Below are positions 23,025-31,675 of a stretch of 50,848 bases of DNA, piece by piece. Under the pieces are notes generated by a model. That model searched no databases and had not been told where the DNA came from. It saw nothing but the letters and a program-made list of their open reading frames with translations. This DNA comes from Chloroflexota bacterium (GTDB taxonomy: Bacteria > Chloroflexota > Dehalococcoidia > UBA2247 > RBG-13-53-26): NCBI GenBank assembly GCA_016875915.1, contig VGOM01000014.1, positions 1 to 50,848 of the forward strand. The letters are read 5' to 3'. Made by a program: the position numbers and the translations under genes. Every line of letters begins with the position of its first letter. Within the stretch, counting starts at the first letter, position 1.

Positions 23025-25313
23025 ATGGCCAGCGTCTACCGGTTCGTTGACGATTGCGAAGACAAGAGCCTGCTGGGCAACAAGGGGGCCAACCTGGTGA
23101 TCATGACCAAGCTGGGCCTGCCCGTGCCCCCGGGCTTCGTGGTCTCCATCGAGGCCTACGTGGCCTACAAGGGCAGCCGCCATCTGCCTACGCATGACAT
23201 CGACAGTGCCCTGGAGTGGCTGGAGAAGGAGACCGGCGGGAAGCTGGGCGACGGCCTGCTGGTGTCCGTCCGCTCCTCGGCCGCCGTGTCCATGCCCGGG
23301 ATGATGGACACCGTGCTCAACATCAAGGACAAGGCCAGCATGATGTCGGCCATCAAGAAGGTGCTGGATTCCTGGGACAACCTCCGGGCGGTGGAGTACC
23401 GCCGGCTGAACCGTATTCCCTCGGACATGGGCACCGCGGCCATAGTCCAGGCCATGGTCATGGGCAACAAGGACAAACGGTCGGGGACCGGGGTGATCTT
23501 CACAAGGAATCCCAGCACGGGTGAACCGGGCATCTTCGGCGAGTATATGAACCAGGCGCAGGGCGAAGACCTGGTCTCCGGGACCAAGACGCCCGGCCCG
23601 GTGTCGGACCTGCGCTCAGCCATGCCCAAGGTCTATGCCAAGCTGGAGGAGGCAGCCCAGAAGCTGGAGACTCATTTCCAGGACATGCAGGATGTGGAGT
23701 TCACCGTGGAATCGGGCAAGCTGTACGTCCTGCAGACGAGGTCGGGCAAGCGCAGCGGGCAGGCCGCGGTGAGGATAGCGGTGGACATGGTCAATCAGGG
23801 ACTGATCACCCGCGAGGAAGCAGTGATGCGGGTGAAGGCGGAGGAACTGAAGGCCCTGCTGCACAAGCGGATCAAGTCCCCGGAGGAGCACGCGCCGCTG
23901 GCCCACGGCCTGAACGCGGCACCGGGGGCGGCCTGCGGCAAGGTGTCGTTCAAGATCGGGGAAGTTGTCCGCATGGCCGAGAAGAGTGAAAGGGTCATCC
24001 TGGTCCGGCCGGACACCAGTCCGGACGACATCCAGGGCATTGCGGCCGCAGACGGTGTGCTGACGTCACGGGGCGGGCTGACCTCCCACGCGGCCATAGT
24101 GACCAGGGCCATGGGCAAGCCCTGCATCTGCGGCGCCGAAGAGATCAAGATAGACCTGGACGCCGAGCAGTTCGAGGTCGCCGGTCACGTCGTGAAGAAG
24201 GGCATGGAGATCACCATCGACGGCACCACGGGCAACGTCTATCTGGGCAGCCTGCCCCTGGAGGAAGCGGACGTGACCGCGGAGGTGGCCGAACTCCTCT
24301 CCTGGGCGGACGGCTTCCGCCGCCTCGGGGTGAGGGCCAATGCGGACACTGCGGAGATGATAAGGCTGGCCAAGACCTTCGGCTGCGAGGGTGTGGGCCT
24401 GTGCCGCACGGAGCGCCAGTTCAATGCTCCGGAGAGGCTCTCGGCCATCAGGGCCTTCATCATGGCCAGCACGGCGGCGGAGAGGATGGAGGCGCTGGAG
24501 AGGCTGCGGCAACTCCAGAAAGAGGACTTCGTGGCCATCTTCAGGGAGCTTCAGGGGATGCCCATCATCATCAGGCTCCTGGACCTGCCCCTGCACGAGT
24601 TCCTGCCCTCGGAGGCGGACACCCCCGATCCCAGGGTGAAGGAGAGGGTGAGGGAACTGCGGGAGATCAACCCCATGATCGGACACCGGGGGGTGCGGCT
24701 GGGGGTGACCAATCCGGAGATCTACCAGATGCAGGTGGAGGCCATCGGCGAAGCCAAGGCCGAGGTGGAACAGGAGATGCCGGTGAACGTCTCGGTGATG
24801 GTGCCCCAGGTGATCACGGTGCAGGAGCTCCTCTGGGTGAAGAAGCACGTCAAGGGCTCGGGGCTGAGGTTCGGGGTGATGATGGAGACGGTCCGGGCCT
24901 GCATGCGGGCGGGCAAGCTGATCCACGTGGCCGACTTCTTCTCCTTCGGCACCAATGACCTGACCCAGGCCGTCTACTCCTTCAGCAGGGAGGACGCCGA
25001 GAAGAAGTTCCTGGGTACCTACCTGCGGCTGGGCATCCTGCAGGACAACCCCTTCGAGGTCATCGACGTCAAAGGGGTGGGCCGGCTGATGGAGACCGCC
25101 GTATTCTGGGCCAGAAGGAACCGGAGGGACCTGGAGATAGGGGTCTGCGGGGAGCACGGCGGTGAGGCCCGCTCGGTGGCGTACTTCCACACCATCGGGG
25201 TGAACTACGTGAGCTGCAGCGCGTTCAGGATCCCGGTGGCCAGGCTGGTGGCGGCCCAAGCGGCCATCGAGGAGAAGATGGAGAAGACGCCGGCGGCGAT
25301 CTCCTCGCCATAG
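23025..25313 (+). CDS. ppdK: pyruvate, phosphate dikinase (short form)
   Basis: 762 residues, about 110 shorter than the usual 870-890; the shortening is in the N-terminal ATP-grasp part. Key sites remain: nucleotide-binding region (SVRSSAAVSMPGMMDTVLN), the phospho-His loop GGLTSHAAIVTRAMGKPCI, PEP/pyruvate-binding TIM barrel (GLCRTER, PMIGHRGVRLG, MVPQ, FSFGTNDLTQ) and the C-terminal catalytic Cys in YVSCSAFRIPVARLVAAQA. It interconverts pyruvate, ATP and phosphate with PEP, AMP and pyrophosphate, in glycolysis or gluconeogenesis. AGGAGG precedes the ATG. It is monocistronic. Confidence 0.93.
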   Translation: MASVYRFVDDCEDKSLLGNKGANLVIMTKLGLPVPPGFVVSIEAYVAYKGSRHLPTHDIDSALEWLEKETGGKLGDGLLVSVRSSAAVSMPGMMDTVLNIKDKASMMSAIKKVLDSWDNLRAVEYRRLNRIPSDMGTAAIVQAMVMGNKDKRSGTGVIFTRNPSTGEPGIFGEYMNQAQGEDLVSGTKTPGPVSDLRSAMPKVYAKLEEAAQKLETHFQDMQDVEFTVESGKLYVLQTRSGKRSGQAAVRIAVDMVNQGLITREEAVMRVKAEELKALLHKRIKSPEEHAPLAHGLNAAPGAACGKVSFKIGEVVRMAEKSERVILVRPDTSPDDIQGIAAADGVLTSRGGLTSHAAIVTRAMGKPCICGAEEIKIDLDAEQFEVAGHVVKKGMEITIDGTTGNVYLGSLPLEEADVTAEVAELLSWADGFRRLGVRANADTAEMIRLAKTFGCEGVGLCRTERQFNAPERLSAIRAFIMASTAAERMEALERLRQLQKEDFVAIFRELQGMPIIIRLLDLPLHEFLPSEADTPDPRVKERVRELREINPMIGHRGVRLGVTNPEIYQMQVEAIGEAKAEVEQEMPVNVSVMVPQVITVQELLWVKKHVKGSGLRFGVMMETVRACMRAGKLIHVADFFSFGTNDLTQAVYSFSREDAEKKFLGTYLRLGILQDNPFEVIDVKGVGRLMETAVFWARRNRRDLEIGVCGEHGGEARSVAYFHTIGVNYVSCSAFRIPVARLVAAQAAIEEKMEKTPAAISSP

Positions 25314-25532
25314 ATTCTCCCCGAAGCGCCCGGTCTGACCTGGTAGGTGTAGGGTAGCCCCCTGCCTTCATATCCTATCAGATTCCTTCTTCAAGGTCAT
25401 TCTACCCGCCCCCCGAGGCAATCGTCCAGTCCCCGGCGGATTCCTGTTTCCGGAAGAACGACATGGCGGCGCATCGCAGATGTCACGCGGCGGGCCGGGA
25501 CAACGTGGAGCGCAGCTCACGATCCGCTGTCT

Positions 25533-25561
25533 TTGACCCTCCTCTGACCCCGTGCTAACAT
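25533..25561 (+). promoter_or_regulatory. promoter of ftsY-lgt, TTGACC-N17-TAACAT
   Basis: -35 TTGACC (5/6) at 25533-25538, exactly 17 bp, then TGC-TAACAT (-10 at 25556-25561, with TG extension). The TTG start of ftsY is 30 bp further on. Confidence 0.6.
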
Positions 25562-25590
25562 ATCGAACAGACTGCGCTGGAGGAGGGCGG

Positions 25591-26502
25591 TTGTTCAACC
25601 TGTTCAAGAAGAAGACCGAAGAGGCGGTGAAGCGGACCAGAGAGACCTGGTTCGGCAAGATCACCCGCCTCTTCGAGCGGTCGTCCATAGAGAAGGAGAC
25701 CTGGGAGGAACTGGAGGAACTGCTCATCGCCGCCGACACCGGTGTGGATACCGCCACCACGCTGACCCAGCGGGTGAAGGAGAGGGTGTCCAGGGAGAAG
25801 ATCAGCGACGCGCAGCAGGCGCGCACCGCCCTGATGCAGGAGATGGCCCTGATCCTGAAGGTCAACGGCAACGCGCCGGCAGTGACAGCCTCTCCCCGGG
25901 TGGTCCTGGTGGTGGGCGTCAACGGCTCGGGCAAGACCACCAGCATCGCCAAGCTGGGCTACAGCTTCAAGAGGGATGGGAACAAGGTGATGCTGGCGGC
26001 GGCCGACACCTTCAGGGCGGCGGCCATCGACCAACTGAAGTGGTGGGGGGAGCGGATTGAAGCGGAGGTCATCGCCCACCAGCAGGGCGCCGACCCGGGG
26101 GCAGTGGTCTTCGACGCCCTTCAGGCAGCGAAGAACCGGGGGGTCCAGGTGGTCATCGTGGACACGGCCGGGCGGCTGCACACCAAGTTCAATCTGATGG
26201 AAGAGCTGAAGAAGATACGGCGGGTGATCCAGAGGATCGATCCCTCGGGCCCCCACGAGACGCTGCTGGTGCTCGACGCCACCACCGGGCAGAACGGACT
26301 GAACCAGGCGAAGCACTTCACCGAGGCTGTGGGGGTGAGCGGCATCATCCTGACCAAGCTGGACAGCACCGCGAAGGGGGGCATCGTCCTGGCCATCTGC
26401 GACCAACTGAAGATCCCGGTGCGCTTCATCGGCACGGGTGAGAAGCTGGATGACCTGGCCCCGTTCGACCCGCAGACCTTCGTAGAAGCGATCATGTCCT
26501 AG
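25591..26502 (+). CDS. ftsY: signal recognition particle receptor FtsY
   Basis: 303 residues from TTG at 25591 ([11 protein letters not shown]), preceded by GGAGGAGGGCGG. The NG domain is complete and the acidic A domain is absent, replaced by a short basic amphipathic start. GTPase elements: [10 protein letters not shown] (P loop), [21 protein letters not shown] and GTGEKLDDL. It docks SRP-ribosome complexes at the membrane for co-translational insertion. lgt follows 28 bp downstream. Confidence 0.96.
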   Translation: MFNLFKKKTEEAVKRTRETWFGKITRLFERSSIEKETWEELEELLIAADTGVDTATTLTQRVKERVSREKISDAQQARTALMQEMALILKVNGNAPAVTASPRVVLVVGVNGSGKTTSIAKLGYSFKRDGNKVMLAAADTFRAAAIDQLKWWGERIEAEVIAHQQGADPGAVVFDALQAAKNRGVQVVIVDTAGRLHTKFNLMEELKKIRRVIQRIDPSGPHETLLVLDATTGQNGLNQAKHFTEAVGVSGIILTKLDSTAKGGIVLAICDQLKIPVRFIGTGEKLDDLAPFDPQTFVEAIMS

Positions 26503-26530
26503 AGTAAGAAGAGCAAAGAGGAGTGACCGG

Positions 26531-27751
26531 ATGCACATAGGCATCGACCCGACAATAGCAGAGCTCGGCTCTTTGGCCATCGGCTGGCATGGAGTCTTGA
26601 TGTTCGTGGGCATTGTGGTCGGCGTGGTGCTCACCCTGCGCCTGGCCAAGAAGGCCGACATCGCCGAGGACACCATCATCACCGGCGCCATCTGCGCGGT
26701 TGTCATGGGACTGATCGGGGCCCGCGTGGTCCACGTCATCGACAGCTGGAGCACCTACAGCAACGATCCGGTGAAGATACTGGCCTTCCACGAGGGAGGG
26801 CTGGCCTGGTATGGAGGGCTGATCGGCGGCATACTGGGGGTGGTCATCTATGCCCGGATCAAGAAGTTCTCGCTGGGCCGGTTCGCGGACGCCGCCGCTC
26901 CGGGCGTCATCCTGGGGCTGTCCATCGGCCGGGTCGGCTGCACTCTGAACGGGGACGCGGCCGGAACTGAGACGTCGCTGCCCTGGGGACTGACCTACAC
27001 CCACCCCGATTCCTTCGCTCCTCTCTGGGTGTCCACGCACCCGGCGCCGGTGTACGAGATTCTCTGGATCCTAGCGGTGGTCGCAGGCCTCCTCTGGCTG
27101 AGGGGCAAGATCAGGCCCGATGGAAGCATCTTCCTGGTGATGCTGGCCGCCTATTCCTTCGGAAGGTTCATCATCAGTTGGGCCAGGGATGAATCGGCGG
27201 TGCTCGGGCCGCTGCATCAGTCGCACATCATATCGCTGGTGCTGTTTGTGGCGGCGGCGGGCCTGCTCCTCTACCTCAAGGCGGGCCGGGTGAAACCGGA
27301 AGTGCAGGCTCGACCATATGTTGCAGCCACGCCGGAAGGGAGAATGGTATTCTGCCCGAAGTGTGGCTTGGCAAATCCCGATGTGAGGAACCTCTGTGGG
27401 AATTGTGGTAGTGCTCTTCCGGCCTCCGGCATGCCAAATACGTCTGGCATGGGAAAACGCGCACAAACACCGGCTGAGATTACTGGCTGGAACTGGGGGG
27501 CCTTCTTCTTGGGATGGATTTGGGGCATTGGCAACAGGGTATGGATTGCACTTCTCGGATTGGTGCCCTTCGTCGGCCTAGTCATGATGTTAGTGCTTGG
27601 AGCGAAAGGAAGCGAGTGGGCATGGGCCGCCAAGAAGTGGGACAGTGTTGAGCAGTTCAAGAGAACCCAGCGATACTGGGCGTTGGCAGGGCTAGTATAC
27701 TTCATCTTTGCGATCGTGTTCTGGTCGGGGTATCTTGCGGCCACGATCTGA
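26531..27751 (+). CDS. lgt: prolipoprotein diacylglyceryl transferase with C-terminal zinc-ribbon membrane module
   Basis: 406 residues; Lgt proper ends near residue 265. Lgt features: HEGGLAWYGGLIGG (Tyr where E. coli has the HGG His), the LGLSIGRVGCTLNGDAAG signature with its Arg, and RFIISWARDES. It transfers diacylglycerol to the lipobox Cys of prelipoproteins; two lipoproteins are encoded at 42.6-45.1 kb. From M272 the frame continues into a zinc ribbon (FCPKCGLANPD...LCGNCGSALP) and a hydrophobic module (WNWGAFFLGWIWGIGN...GSEWAW...FIFAIVFWSGY), a combination normally found as a separate small protein. Base composition drops at the join. Internal ATG 27344 with GGAAGGGAG upstream could allow separate translation. 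Confidence 0.9.
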   Translation: MHIGIDPTIAELGSLAIGWHGVLMFVGIVVGVVLTLRLAKKADIAEDTIITGAICAVVMGLIGARVVHVIDSWSTYSNDPVKILAFHEGGLAWYGGLIGGILGVVIYARIKKFSLGRFADAAAPGVILGLSIGRVGCTLNGDAAGTETSLPWGLTYTHPDSFAPLWVSTHPAPVYEILWILAVVAGLLWLRGKIRPDGSIFLVMLAAYSFGRFIISWARDESAVLGPLHQSHIISLVLFVAAAGLLLYLKAGRVKPEVQARPYVAATPEGRMVFCPKCGLANPDVRNLCGNCGSALPASGMPNTSGMGKRAQTPAEITGWNWGAFFLGWIWGIGNRVWIALLGLVPFVGLVMMLVLGAKGSEWAWAAKKWDSVEQFKRTQRYWALAGLVYFIFAIVFWSGYLAATI

Positions 27752-27908
27752 ACCGGGCCAGATGTCGAGACAGGTCCGTGGGTCTGAGTACGACCTCCGT
27801 ATACCCATTCCACCACGACAGCCAGGTCACGATGAGTGGGCAGGGAGGGGTGACACTGGGCCATCCGTCGTTCCCCGAGTGTGTGACAGCGCATCGTGGT
27901 CTGTTGCC

Positions 27909-27938
27909 TTGACACCTTCTGAGATGACGGCATAGCAT
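27909..27938 (+). promoter_or_regulatory. promoter of the alpha/beta hydrolase gene, TTGACA-N18-TAGCAT
   Basis: Perfect -35 (27909-27914) and a 4/6 -10 TAGCAT (27933-27938), 18 bp apart. The rest of the 255-bp gap after lgt shows nothing recognisable. Confidence 0.5.
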
Positions 27939-28006
27939 TCGGGCAAGCGTTGCCGCACGGCAATGGCGCCTGAGGCCACAAACCAGAAGAGGACGGAGAA
28001 TTCCAT

Positions 28007-28852
28007 ATGTCAGGCCAAACAAGGACGGGGTTCGCCCCGGTCAACGGAATCCGAATGTACTTTGAAACGAGGGGGCGTGGTGAGGCTCTGCTGTTGCTTC
28101 ATGCAGGCGTGGCCGACTCCCGTATGTGGGATAGCCAGGTTGAGGAGTTCTCCACTACGCACTCAGTGATCACCTGCGATTTGAGGGGGTTTGGCCAATC
28201 CCAGATGTCATCCGGGCAGTTTGCCCATCACGAAGATGTGGCCGCCTTGCTGGAGTACCTGGCCGTTGAGAAGGCCGGTGTCACCGGAGCCTCCTTTGGA
28301 GGCCGGGTCGCCCTTGACCTCGCGCTGACTTGTCCTGAAGTGGTCTCTGCGCTGGTCCTGGCGGCTCCCGCGCTGGGCGGGTACAAGTTCGAGTCGGCGG
28401 AGATGGTGGAGTTCTTCGCGGCTGAAGAAGAAGCGCTGGCACGAGGGGACTTGGTCGCGGCCACGGAATTGAACCTCAGAATGTGGGTGGATGGCTTCCG
28501 GCGCAATCCAGGCGATGTCAGTGGTGTGATCCGGGAGCGAGTCAGAGAGATGCAACTGAACATCTTCTCCCAGCCGCAGCCTGCGGATGCCACTGAGAAG
28601 GAACTGGACCCGCCAGCCATTGCCCGGTTGAGCAGCATTGTGATTCCCACCCTGGTTCTCGTCGGGGACAAAGACGTTGCCGAATTCCAGGCCATCTCCA
28701 AGCTGATCGCCCGGAGTGTTCGGCATGGCAGGCTGGTGCTGATGCCCGGGGCGGCCCATCTGACGAGTATGGAGAGCCCAGCGGAGTTCAACCGGTTGGT
28801 TCGGGCCTTCCTGCATGCCGCCGAGCTGCCCCAGAACCCTCGTGGCGACTGA
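28007..28852 (+). CDS. alpha/beta hydrolase
   Basis: 281 residues. The nucleophile elbow is GASFGG (Ser in GxSxGG), the oxyanion-hole segment is LLLLHAGVADSRMWD, the acid is in LVGDKDVAEF and the catalytic His in PGAAHLTSMESP. This is the classical fold with a cap of about 60 residues (KFESAEMVEFFAAEEE onward). Typical activities are ester or lactone hydrolysis; the substrate is unknown. The N-terminus MSGQTRTGFAPVNGIRMYFE fits the family. Codon use is less GC-biased than in the flanking housekeeping genes, consistent with acquisition. Confidence 0.9.
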   Translation: MSGQTRTGFAPVNGIRMYFETRGRGEALLLLHAGVADSRMWDSQVEEFSTTHSVITCDLRGFGQSQMSSGQFAHHEDVAALLEYLAVEKAGVTGASFGGRVALDLALTCPEVVSALVLAAPALGGYKFESAEMVEFFAAEEEALARGDLVAATELNLRMWVDGFRRNPGDVSGVIRERVREMQLNIFSQPQPADATEKELDPPAIARLSSIVIPTLVLVGDKDVAEFQAISKLIARSVRHGRLVLMPGAAHLTSMESPAEFNRLVRAFLHAAELPQNPRGD

Positions 28853-28939
28853 GCCGACGTGGGGATGATCCTTCCCTGACGAGAAGGGCTCCTCGCAATG
28901 ACAGGCGGGCAGAGAGACGGGAATCTGCACCCCCTCCCA

Positions 28940-29010
28940 CCTGGATGCCGGACCAAGTCCGGCATGACATTGGGAAGAGGGGGGATCCCGCATCAGGTGC
29001 GGGCTGACAT
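28940..29010. repeat. REP-like palindromic modules, copies 2 and 3
   Basis: ATGCCGGA-CCAAG-TCCGGCAT (28945-28965, perfect) is followed by GACATTGGGAAGAGG and a second palindrome ATCCCGCA-TCAGG-TGCGGGCT (28985-29005, one mismatch). The 42 bases at 28940-28981 recur at 29884-29925 with a single difference. A related purine-pyrimidine segment (28869-28903, CCTTCCCTGA...CTCGCAATGACA) also recurs near 29951. Confidence 0.8.
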
Positions 29011-29131
29011 CAGCAAATCGCCCTTGTTGCACCTGCGAACACCCGTCCGCCAAACCGACGCCAGCCACAGTACCTGCACCTGTGTGTCAGGCTCGGGACC
29101 GACTGCTCAAGAAGGGAAGCCTGGAGGGATT

Positions 29132-29548
29132 CTAGGAAATGGCACCCAACTGCTGCATCATGCCCAGCATATCGTTGACAACCCACATGTCAACAAGCCT
29201 TGCGTCACGTATCTTGAAGATGCAGATGCCCTCTACCTTCACTTTGCTGCCGGTAGGTGGGATACCCAGGAACTCACCTTTGTGAGTACCGGTGAAGTGG
29301 TATCGCCCGACGACCTTGTCTCCCTCAGCTACGATATCGTCGCACTCGTACCTAGCATCAGGGAAGGCAGAGACTACGGACCCCATGAGCTGGTTATACT
29401 CCTCCAGGCTGCTATCACCCGTTGGAGTGTGAACCATGAACTCCGGAGAGTAGTACTCTTCTTTGCCGGCTGCCAGAGACCTGCGCACTTCGTCGGCATC
29501 GGCGGATAGGTAGCGGCGCACCAGCTCTTTGTTCTCCAGAATAGACAA
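29132..29548 (-). CDS. SnoaL-like/ester cyclase-type polyketide cyclase-fold protein
   Basis: 138 residues from TTG at 29548 (LSILENKELVRRYL), with AAAGGAGGG at good spacing; the frame is open 22 codons further upstream without family character. It matches the SnoaL/NTF2-like fold: FMVHTPTGDSSLEEYNQLMGSVVSAFPDARYECDDIVAEGDKVVGRYHFTGTHKGEFLGIPPTG is the characteristic core, ending in DMWVVNDMLGMMQQLG. Many members are uncharacterised; some cyclise polyketides or hydrolyse small molecules. It is flanked on both sides by palindromic repeat modules in a lower-GC patch. Confidence 0.85.
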   Translation of the reverse strand: MSILENKELVRRYLSADADEVRRSLAAGKEEYYSPEFMVHTPTGDSSLEEYNQLMGSVVSAFPDARYECDDIVAEGDKVVGRYHFTGTHKGEFLGIPPTGSKVKVEGICIFKIRDARLVDMWVVNDMLGMMQQLGAIS

Positions 29549-29600
29549 TGGCTTGCCCTCCTTTCCGGGTCGTGCTCGGACACCGGACTTCTGACAGCGA

Positions 29601-29630
29601 AGCCTAGCTGACATTGTTCGGCACTGTCAA
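29601..29630 (-). promoter_or_regulatory. promoter of the SnoaL-like gene, TTGACA-N18-TAGGCT
   Basis: The minus strand has a perfect -35 TTGACA (29625-29630) and a weak -10 TAGGCT (29601-29606) at 18 bp. Leader about 45 nt. Confidence 0.4.
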
Positions 29631-29883
29631 CTTGGTCGACAGCTAGACAGGGGAGAGGCCAGGGAGATCCTGACCTAGCCTTGCGCAGAACCCGGCGAGA
29701 GCGCCGGTCCACCCCCCGCGCCTCTCGGGACAGGGTGCGGGCGCGGGTGTCTCCCTATGTCGGCCGGACGCTCTTGACGCTTGGAGGCTACCATTGGACA
29801 AACATCGGGAAGAGAGTGTGCTGGTACAGGAGAGAAGACCGCCGGGGATGCCCCTTCGTGGAAGGACCCACCGGCACCCCCCG

Positions 29884-29990
29884 CCTGGATGCCGGATCAA
29901 GTCCGGCATGACATTGGGAAGAGGGAGATTCCGCATCAAGTGCCGCAAGGTCCTTCCCCTCAGGGAAGGACTTCTCGCAATGATGGCAGG
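29884..29990. repeat. REP-like palindromic modules, copy 4 and degenerate copy 5
   Basis: ATGCCGGA-TCAAG-TCCGGCAT (29889-29909) lies in the 42-base block shared with 28940-28981 (41 identical). It is followed by a decayed palindrome, TTCCGCA-TCAAG-TGCCGCA, and the CCTTCCCCTCAGGGAAGGACTTCTCGCAATGA segment (itself partly palindromic: TCCTTCCC/GGGAAGGA) that parallels 28869-28900. Confidence 0.8.
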
Positions 29991-29998
29991 GGGGCGGG

Positions 29999-31675
29999 TC
30001 AGGAGGCGGGGGCGAAGTCGAGGATGTTGAGGGCCAGGGTCTCCTCGCCGTTCCACTGGTCAACCGCCAGGCTATAGACCACATCGATCTCGGAGGTGAC
30101 CTCGCCGGCCAGATGCCCGAGGTCGAAGCCGATGGCCTTCCAGGCCGCCTCTCCGTCTGTGAGCTTCAGCCTCAGGTGGCGGGCGCCGGCGCCGATCTTG
30201 CGGCAGTCCACCACCCTGGCGTTCCGGGAGAGGAAGACCGGCACGGGATTGCCCCGGCCGAAGGGGGCCAGCTTCAACACCAGGGGATAGGTGCTGCCCT
30301 GCATAGAGCGCAGGGGTATGTCGGCCTCAATGGCCAGAGAGGGCCGCAGGTCCACGGATGCCAGCTCGCGGGTGGCGATGCCGAGCAGGCTCTCGCGGAG
30401 ACGGGCCAGGTTGCCGCTGGACAGGGCAAACCCCGCCGCCGAGGGGTGCCCGCCGAAGCGGAGGAGGAGGTCCTGGCACTCCAGCAGGGCCTGAACCACG
30501 TCGAACTCGGGTATGCTCCGGGCGCTGCCACGGATGACCTCATCGTCCATCTCGAAGATAAAGACCGGCCGATAGAACTCGTCGGCCAGCTTGCCGGCGA
30601 TGATGCCCACTATCCCCGGCGGGTAGTCGTCTCCGCCGACCATGAGAACAGGCGTCTCCGCGCCGGCCGGAATCTGGGTCTTGGTCCGGGCGAGGAACTC
30701 GCTGGTAAGCCTCTGCCTCTGGGTGTTCTTCTTCTCCACCTCATCGGCCAGGCGGCGGGCTTCATCAGGGGAGCCGGTGACCAGCAACCGGTAGCTGCTG
30801 AAGGCGTGATCCAGCCTGCCAGGGGCATTGAGGCGCGGGGCCAGCGACCAGGTGATGTCCCCGGCCTCGAGCCTGCTCAACTGCAGCCCGGCGGCGCGGG
30901 CCATCTCCAGCAGGCCCAGCCGGCTGGTCCGGCCCAAGGCGGGCAGCCCTTTCTTGACCAGATAGCGGTTCTCGCCCAGCAGGGGGACCATGTCGGCCAC
31001 CGTACCCACGGTGACCAGATCCAGCATCCCGGCCAGCTGCTCCGTTCTGCCCATCCTCTGGAGCAGGGCCTCGAGCAGCTTGAAGGCCACGCCGGTGCCG
31101 GCCAGGTGGTAGGCCGGGGAGGGGGCATCGCGCTTGGGATTGACCACTGCCAGCGCCTCGGGGATGCCCTGGGTGATGGTGTGGTGGTCGGTGACGATAA
31201 CGTCCAGCCCTCTGCCGCGGGCGTAGTCAATCTCAGCGGCGTTGCTGATCCCGCAGTCGACGGTGATCACCAGTGAAGCCCCCTGTTCCCTGAGGGCCTC
31301 CAGCGAGGCCGCGTTCATTCCGTAGCCCTCGTTGAAGCGGTGAGGGAAGTAGGGTATGACCCGGCCGCCCAGGGCGGACAGTCCCTGGTCCAGGATGGCG
31401 GTGCCGCAGACGCCATCGGCATCGAAATCGCCGTAGAGGGCGATGGTCTCACCGCCGCGCAGGGCCTGAAGGACCCTGCTGACCGCCGCCTCCATGCCGG
31501 TGAGCCGGAAGGGGTCGGACTGCAGGCCTTCCGAGATATCCAGGAAGGCCCCTGCCTCGACGGGGTCGGTGATGCCGCGGTTGTGCAGGAGCTGGGCCAC
31601 CAGGGACGGCAGTCCCATCCCTGCCAGGAACCCCGGGGGCGATGGGGGAAGGATCTTCCAGCGGCGGTGGTTCAA
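29999..31675 (-). CDS. recJ: single-stranded-DNA-specific exonuclease RecJ
   Basis: 558 residues. DHH-family motifs: YGDFDADGVCGTAIL (motif I), ITVDCGISN, VTDHHTI (DHH), TVADMVPL, and the DHHA1 signature RFGGHPSAAGFAL, then the C-terminal OB domain. It degrades 5'-ended ssDNA in recombination and mismatch repair. The assigned start is TTG (31673-31675), directly abutting the fabF TAG with AAGGCGG just upstream; internal ATG 31616-31618 (MGLPSLVAQLL) is an alternative. It is the third gene of the CoA-transferase-fabF-recJ operon. Confidence 0.95.
   Translation of the reverse strand: MNHRRWKILPPSPPGFLAGMGLPSLVAQLLHNRGITDPVEAGAFLDISEGLQSDPFRLTGMEAAVSRVLQALRGGETIALYGDFDADGVCGTAILDQGLSALGGRVIPYFPHRFNEGYGMNAASLEALREQGASLVITVDCGISNAAEIDYARGRGLDVIVTDHHTITQGIPEALAVVNPKRDAPSPAYHLAGTGVAFKLLEALLQRMGRTEQLAGMLDLVTVGTVADMVPLLGENRYLVKKGLPALGRTSRLGLLEMARAAGLQLSRLEAGDITWSLAPRLNAPGRLDHAFSSYRLLVTGSPDEARRLADEVEKKNTQRQRLTSEFLARTKTQIPAGAETPVLMVGGDDYPPGIVGIIAGKLADEFYRPVFIFEMDDEVIRGSARSIPEFDVVQALLECQDLLLRFGGHPSAAGFALSSGNLARLRESLLGIATRELASVDLRPSLAIEADIPLRSMQGSTYPLVLKLAPFGRGNPVPVFLSRNARVVDCRKIGAGARHLRLKLTDGEAAWKAIGFDLGHLAGEVTSEIDVVYSLAVDQWNGEETLALNILDFAPAS

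Larger units (their letters stand above)
29549..29998. other. 450-bp gene-free region with promoter and repeats
   Basis: It holds the candidate promoter of the SnoaL-like gene (29601-29630) and, at the far end, palindromic repeat modules (29884-29990). The middle (29650-29870) shows no coding frame I trust. Frames across the repeats read VMPDLIRHPGG, a string I associate with spurious genes called over such repeats. Confidence 0.5.

Noticed and set aside
28860-29990. CRISPR array
   Set aside because: The repeats are palindromic modules with irregular spacing and variable arms, not identical direct repeats with uniform spacers, and no cas genes are near.
29643-30056. Minus-strand open frame of 137 codons reading VMPDLIRHPGG
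   Set aside because: It runs across palindromic repeats and into the end of recJ, and the peptide is the translation of a repeat seen in spurious gene calls.
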